DNA of 9,467 nt from Candidatus Bathyarchaeota archaeon. Its GTDB lineage: Archaea > Thermoproteota > Bathyarchaeia > RBG-16-48-13 > GCA-020345945. The translations under genes and the position numbers were made by a program. The notes under the pieces are model-generated. The model made no database searches, had not been told where the DNA came from, and saw nothing but the letters and a program-made list of their open reading frames with translations. Positions 5,685 through 9,467 of the stretch are shown here, in pieces. The stretch covers positions 56,254 to 65,720 of the forward strand of contig CP070773.1 of assembly GCA_020345945.1 (NCBI GenBank). The letters run 5' to 3'. How positions within the stretch are numbered: the first letter of the stretch is position 1; every line of letters starts with the position of its first letter.

Positions 5685-6814
5685 TGCGATATTTCCTCAA
5701 GTCTAGTCGAATACATCTTTGAAGATATTCCAGCTGCAATACCAGCGATAATATCGTCCATGACTGGTCCGAGTTTTCGCAGAATTCCTGGCTTCTCTCT
5801 ATCGAATCTCTCGAACTCGAAGCTGGCTCTAGCTCCCCCGATATAGTCTGCTATCTGTCTTCCGATCATCTCGTCTGCTAGAAGATATACTGGATCCCCT
5901 CTGAATTTCTCTGCATCCATCTGAGGACAAAGTCCTAAATTGCCTTCTTCTTCAAGACGCATTCCTGCTAGGATCAAGCAACATATGTTGATGTCGTCGA
6001 GCGCTTTCAGAAGTTCTTTTATCAGAATTCTCCTAGCGTCTCTTCTGTTCTTGATGCCTGGATGGGGGGTGAATAGCTCAAGGGAAGCTTCTAGGATATC
6101 GTTGATTCGAATCCCTCTCTCCTCTAGGCGAGTCGCTATTGACCTTCCTGATACTAGCTTCTCCTGTTTTCTCAAGGAATCTCGAATTGAGTCTTGAACT
6201 GTTCCACCGAGTTCATTCCCGATTTCTGTAGCAGAGCCGGCGTATTGTAGTTTTTCACCTTCTCCTAGACAACATAAGACAATTGTATCTGTACTTGTTC
6301 CTGTTGCCAATTCTCCTGTCTTCTTTGTTCTAATGTCAAGTTCTCTCAGTACAGCACATTTGGACTCTGCTATAGTCTGGACAGCGTTTACCATGCATCC
6401 GTCGGTCATATCTCCCTCGTAGAGAACAATGAGATTGATCGTCCCTGTGCTGTCGGTGGATACTTGTTCCCCCAATCGGGTTGCGTTGGTTATTCCTGCG
6501 GTTGCTATTGTGATCAGACTTCTCTTTAATGCATGGCTGACTGAGATTGAGAAGTTGCGTACATCTACTGCAGTAAGCAGACCGATTACTGGGGAGGTGA
6601 CTTTTAGCTTCTTAGCCATCCTTTCTAGATGCTGTTCAGGGTTTTCGTGGTCGTAGTTCTTGCTAACTTGACAGTTGATTATCGACCTTGCCTGAGTTAG
6701 TCCACCATTGAGTGCTGCTGAGCTTACTACCTTAAACAGCCTAGGGTAGGTGATAATCAAGGCTCTATTCTTTACTTCAACTGAGAGTTCCCTTATCGGG
6801 ACGCCTATCTTCAA
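5681..6814 (-). CDS. cbiS: Bifunctional adenosylcobinamide amidohydrolase / alpha-ribazole-phosphate phosphatase (CbiZ-CobZ fusion)
   Basis: The 377-residue product joins two cytosolic domains. Residues about 1-205 match CbiZ (SSAALNGGL at 31-39, LLTAVDVRNFS, TAGITNATR at 105-113, GTINLIVL), which hydrolyses the amide linking the aminopropanol arm of adenosylcobinamide and yields cobyric acid for reuse. Residues about 210-365 match CobZ, a PgpA-like phosphatase: GDPVYLLADEMIG at 306-318, FDREKPGIL at 337-345 and MDDIIAGIAAG at 352-362. CobZ removes the 5'-phosphate in the last step of nucleotide-loop assembly. The same fusion was characterised as CbiS in Methanopyrus kandleri. The TTG start follows a full AGGAGGT site by eight bases, and cbiB ends two bases upstream. 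An older database name for the C-terminal half would be phosphatidylglycerophosphatase A, but the context argues for CobZ. Confidence 0.93.
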   Translation of the reverse strand: MKIGVPIRELSVEVKNRALIITYPRLFKVVSSAALNGGLTQARSIINCQVSKNYDHENPEQHLERMAKKLKVTSPVIGLLTAVDVRNFSISVSHALKRSLITIATAGITNATRLGEQVSTDSTGTINLIVLYEGDMTDGCMVNAVQTIAESKCAVLRELDIRTKKTGELATGTSTDTIVLCCLGEGEKLQYAGSATEIGNELGGTVQDSIRDSLRKQEKLVSGRSIATRLEERGIRINDILEASLELFTPHPGIKNRRDARRILIKELLKALDDINICCLILAGMRLEEEGNLGLCPQMDAEKFRGDPVYLLADEMIGRQIADYIGGARASFEFERFDREKPGILRKLGPVMDDIIAGIAAGISSKMYSTRLEEISH

Positions 6815-6816
6815 AA

Positions 6817-7779
6817 TTAAAAACCTCCTGTTAATTTCGATGTAAGGTAGATTAACGGTAATGCTGTGAAGATTAAGAAGAGTAAGATTGAAGTTATGTG
6901 CATCCGAAGGGCTCTCGATACATGGTTGATTGACAATTCTTCGTCACTATCCCCTAGCTTGTAGTATCCTTTCTTCTCGAGTTCAAGTCCTAGCGCACCT
7001 GCCATCGCAGACATCGACCATCCCGCATTAAGACTCTCTGTCTTAGAATGATCCCTTCTAAGAATCTGCAGCGATTTCATCGCGTCTTCTCCTAGTATGA
7101 GTGCTGATACTACGAGAAATAGGGATGTTATGCGTGCTGGAATATAGTTCGCAGCTGTGTCAAGTTTCGCTGAGAAAAAACCTAGGTCAATATACGTAGG
7201 GTCTTTGTATCCGATCATCGAGTCTAAGGTATTTACCGCCCTATAGGCTACAGCTCCTGGGAGGCCTAGGAGAGAGAAGTAGAAGAGAGGCGAGATTACC
7301 CCGTCAACTATTCCTTCAGCGATTGTCTCTACAGAGGCTGAGATCATCTGTTTCTGATCGAGTCTCCAAGGGTCTCTTCTCACCAAGAGGGTCATCTGTT
7401 GTCTTGCGTCTTCAAGTCTTCCTTTTTGAATTGCGGAACACAGGTTCTTGTTATATTGATGCATGCATCTTGCTGCGAATGTCGTCTTTAGGGCAACTGA
7501 TGCGAAGATTATGTATATCGTATTTCCTGTCAATGTGACAAGGATCATTTCTAAGAAATAGGTTGGAACCGTGAAGAGGAGAATAGTTGAGATTGCGATA
7601 ACGGCTCCTAACACTCTTCGTGTCTTCTTACCATTCCTCTCTAAGGCCTGTTTCTCTGCCTTAAGGATATATTTTCCCATCCAGACTGTTGGATGGAGCC
7701 GTTCTGGGGGTTCTCCAAAGACCCAATCTAAAGCCATCGCCAAGATCATTGTCGTAAGCCGTATCCAGAAAAGTCTCAA
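6817..7779 (-). CDS. cbiB: Adenosylcobinamide-phosphate synthase CbiB
   Basis: CbiB, called CobD in some organisms, is an integral membrane enzyme that amidates adenosylcobyric acid with (R)-1-amino-2-propanol O-2-phosphate. The 320-residue product has the family motifs LDWVFGEPPERLHPTVWMG (17-35), LVRRDPWRLD (132-141), SASVETIAEGIVDGVISPLF (147-166), AVNTLDSMIGYKD (181-193) and SLNAGWSMSAMAGALG (249-264). Membrane segments lie at the N terminus, about 57-82, 86-100, 160-180, 215-230 and 295-313. The TTG start is preceded by GAGGAA at 7786-7791, which overlaps the TGA stop of cbiP. It uses the cobyric acid made by CbiP and also that recovered by the CbiZ half of CbiS. Confidence 0.97.
   Translation of the reverse strand: MRLFWIRLTTMILAMALDWVFGEPPERLHPTVWMGKYILKAEKQALERNGKKTRRVLGAVIAISTILLFTVPTYFLEMILVTLTGNTIYIIFASVALKTTFAARCMHQYNKNLCSAIQKGRLEDARQQMTLLVRRDPWRLDQKQMISASVETIAEGIVDGVISPLFYFSLLGLPGAVAYRAVNTLDSMIGYKDPTYIDLGFFSAKLDTAANYIPARITSLFLVVSALILGEDAMKSLQILRRDHSKTESLNAGWSMSAMAGALGLELEKKGYYKLGDSDEELSINHVSRALRMHITSILLFLIFTALPLIYLTSKLTGGF
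6823..6829 (-). promoter_or_regulatory. Strong ribosome binding site of cbiS inside the end of cbiB
   Basis: AGGAGGT on the - strand is a full match to the archaeal 16S rRNA tail. It sits eight bases before the TTG start of cbiS and lies inside the last codons of cbiB, so re-initiation after cbiB termination is likely. It also confirms the TTG start. Confidence 0.75.
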
Positions 7780-7789
7780 TTATTCTTCC

Positions 7790-9364
7790 TCACAGACTTT
7801 TCTCTCTGAGACCTACGATTCGAATTATCTCGTCGATGTCGATGTGTCGCAGCATGGTTGACGCTAGAGTCTCCAAGCTCTGAGTCCATACCTCTTCTGT
7901 CTCTTTGTAGGTGACAGCTTTACGGCTCTTCCTCCTCCCTGTCAGAGAATTAACGAAGCTATCAAGAATCGGTCTGTTATCGAAGAGTCCGTGGATGTTC
8001 GTTCCTAGTATATGCCCATCCTTACTTGATGCCCCTTCCCAACGGTCTGCTTTTCTTCCTGAATCGCTTACGACCTTGAAGATGGGTCTCGCCTCTCTTC
8101 CCTTCCTGATCTTTCCCATGTGTATTTCGTATCCTTTGTATTTATTCTCGGATACGTCCGGCAGAAGAGGAGAACCTCTGGCTAGAAGCATCTCTACTCT
8201 GCTTGTTGTCTTCTCATAAACATCAAATATAGTGGAGATGTCGAGTAGGCCGAGTCCATCGGTTACCGTGCCAGTCTCCCCTTCTACCCCCTCCTGGTCA
8301 AATATCTTCTTCCCAAGCATCTGGTATCCTCCACAGATCCCTAGGACCGGTTTGTTCAGGTCTGCATATTCCACAATTTTTCGGTCAAGTTTCTTCTCCT
8401 TGAGCCATGCGAGGTCTCCTAAGGTATTCTTTGTTCCTGGTATGATTACTGAATCTACTGAATCAATTTCCTCGACTTTGGTGATATAACGTAATTCGAT
8501 TCCAGGAGCCCTCAGTAACGGATCGAAGTCGGTGAAATTTGAGATTCTGGGCAGTCGGATTACTCCAACTACTATGTCCGTGTTTCTTCTATCCCGCTTC
8601 TCCTGTAGGGCTACAGAGTCCTCGTCCGGTAGTGCTAGATCTGCCAGGTATGGTATCACGCCTAGCACCTTTTTCTTGGTGATCTCCTCGAGTTCGGCTA
8701 TTCCCGGTTTGAGGAGTTTTATGTCTCCTCTGAACTTGTTTATTATGAATCCCTTTATCCGTCTCCTATGTCTTGATTTCAAAAGCTGTAATGTTCCAAC
8801 TATGCTTGCGAAGACTCCTCCCCGATCTATGTCTGCCACCAAGATGACTGGGGATCTTGTAAGATCGGCAATCCTCATGTTCGCTATGTCTCTCTCATAG
8901 AGGTTTATCTCTGCAGGGCTTCCTGCACCTTCTATAATCACGATGTCAAAGATCTCGACAAGTCTATTGAAAGCTTGTCTGACCATCTTTATTCCCTCTG
9001 TTAAGGCAAATTCCTCATAGTATCTTTCAGCATCGTAGTCACCGTATGGTCTTCCCATGAGAACGATCTGGGAGGTAGAGTCTCCTCGAGGTTTTAGCAG
9101 AATGGGATTCATCTCTGCAGTAGGTTCGATTCCGGCTGCGAATGCCTGGGTAGCTTGAGATCTCGCTATCTCTGCCCCGTCTATTGTGACATAAGAATTC
9201 AATGACATGTTCTGCGCCTTGAAAGGAGCGACTCTGTAGCCCCTATCTCGGAAGATCTTGCAGAACCCTGTTACCATTAGGCTCTTCCCCGAATAGGATG
9301 TTGTGCCTTGGATCATCAGGGTCTTAGCCTTGGTCGTCGGAGCCCCTCCTTTTGAATTCTTCAC
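7790..9364 (-). CDS. cbiP: Cobyric acid synthase (glutamine-hydrolysing)
   Basis: CbiP (CobQ) uses glutamine and ATP to amidate four carboxylates (b, d, e and g) of adenosylcobyrinic acid a,c-diamide, giving adenosylcobyric acid. The 524-residue product is slightly longer than the usual 480-510. The ATP-binding synthetase domain shows MIQGTTSYSGKS (17-28), PFKAQNMSLNSYVT (47-60), VILVADIDRGGVFAS (173-187) and GFIINKFRGD (205-214). The triad-type amidotransferase domain shows IIPGTKNTLGDL (307-318), the nucleophile C344 in GICGGYQMLG, GYEIHMG (411-417) and H458 in TNIHGL. The GTG start at 9364 overlaps the preceding gene by 41 bases and has no clear ribosome site, but the next start, ATG at 9316, would cut off the first beta strand (KTLMIQG). 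It is probably co-transcribed with the genes on either side. Confidence 0.97.
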   Translation of the reverse strand: MKNSKGGAPTTKAKTLMIQGTTSYSGKSLMVTGFCKIFRDRGYRVAPFKAQNMSLNSYVTIDGAEIARSQATQAFAAGIEPTAEMNPILLKPRGDSTSQIVLMGRPYGDYDAERYYEEFALTEGIKMVRQAFNRLVEIFDIVIIEGAGSPAEINLYERDIANMRIADLTRSPVILVADIDRGGVFASIVGTLQLLKSRHRRRIKGFIINKFRGDIKLLKPGIAELEEITKKKVLGVIPYLADLALPDEDSVALQEKRDRRNTDIVVGVIRLPRISNFTDFDPLLRAPGIELRYITKVEEIDSVDSVIIPGTKNTLGDLAWLKEKKLDRKIVEYADLNKPVLGICGGYQMLGKKIFDQEGVEGETGTVTDGLGLLDISTIFDVYEKTTSRVEMLLARGSPLLPDVSENKYKGYEIHMGKIRKGREARPIFKVVSDSGRKADRWEGASSKDGHILGTNIHGLFDNRPILDSFVNSLTGRRKSRKAVTYKETEEVWTQSLETLASTMLRHIDIDEIIRIVGLREKSL

Positions 9365-9467
9365 GTATGTGTAGGAGATCTTTCAATCGAGTCTCGTCAG
9401 GAAGACTGTCTCCTTCAAGGATCATTCTCTTCAGTTTATCTGCTGCCTCTTTGATATGGACCCAATA
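9324..9467 (-). CDS. 3' end of an unrecognised gene upstream of cbiP (partial)
   Basis: The - strand is open from the window edge to a TAA at 9326-9324, giving 47 C-terminal residues. They are very polar and look helical (HIKEAADKLKRMI near the start, RLKDLLHIREEFKRRG near the end), without cysteines or membrane segments. The last 41 bases overlap the start of cbiP, as expected for an operon partner. I do not recognise the family. The position suggests a cobalamin-related gene, but nothing in the fragment shows it. Confidence 0.6.
   Translation of the reverse strand, partial: YWVHIKEAADKLKRMILEGDSLPDETRLKDLLHIREEFKRRGSDDQG

Overview
This is archaeal chromosomal DNA carrying 11 confident protein genes plus a few partial or doubtful ones. 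Archaeal origin rests on gene content. The window has an archaeal-type Trm1, the guanylyltransferase CobY in place of bacterial CobU/CobP, a CbiZ-CobZ fusion (CbiS), a DUF131 membrane protein, and a small winged-helix protein with a C-terminal cysteine cluster that matches TFE-beta, the archaeal relative of RNA polymerase III subunit RPC34/39. TFE-beta points to the TACK side of the Archaea, possibly a Bathyarchaeia-like lineage, but that placement is inference. No RNA gene, mobile element or CRISPR array was found. UUG start codons are strikingly common.

Layout: only trm1 (155-1360) runs on the + strand. Everything else confident runs on the - strand and is described here in transcription order. 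From the right edge come the 3' end of an unrecognised gene, then cbiP, cbiB, cbiS, cobS and cobY, packed with short gaps or overlaps, and then an ECF-transporter S component. This forms a late cobalamin operon. CbiP makes cobyric acid, CbiB adds the aminopropanol (phosphate) arm, CobY activates it with GTP, CobS joins it to the alpha-ribazole ligand, and the CobZ half of CbiS removes the 5'-phosphate. The CbiZ half of CbiS recycles salvaged cobinamide-type corrinoids back to cobyric acid, and the S component probably imports a corrinoid or a ligand precursor. This amounts to assembly plus salvage; no corrin-ring synthesis gene is visible.

A 339-bp stretch (3406-3744) holds at most one tiny membrane ORF. 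It is followed by a two-gene membrane pair: a DUF131 protein, and a protein that combines an eight-cysteine zinc finger, membrane segments and a cytosolic Hsp20/CS-like domain. Next come the TFE-beta-like gene, with an imperfect 48-bp tandem duplication at its 5' end, and the rRNA methyltransferase gene rlmE, whose 3' end overlaps trm1 tail to tail. This left part is an information-processing neighbourhood (tRNA methylation, rRNA methylation, transcription initiation).

The cobalamin genes are recognisable families in an unsurprising order. The least explained items are the zinc-finger/membrane/Hsp20-like protein with its DUF131 partner, the in-frame open stretch upstream of DUF131, the duplication ahead of the TFE-beta start, and the S component with no ATPase or T subunit in view.
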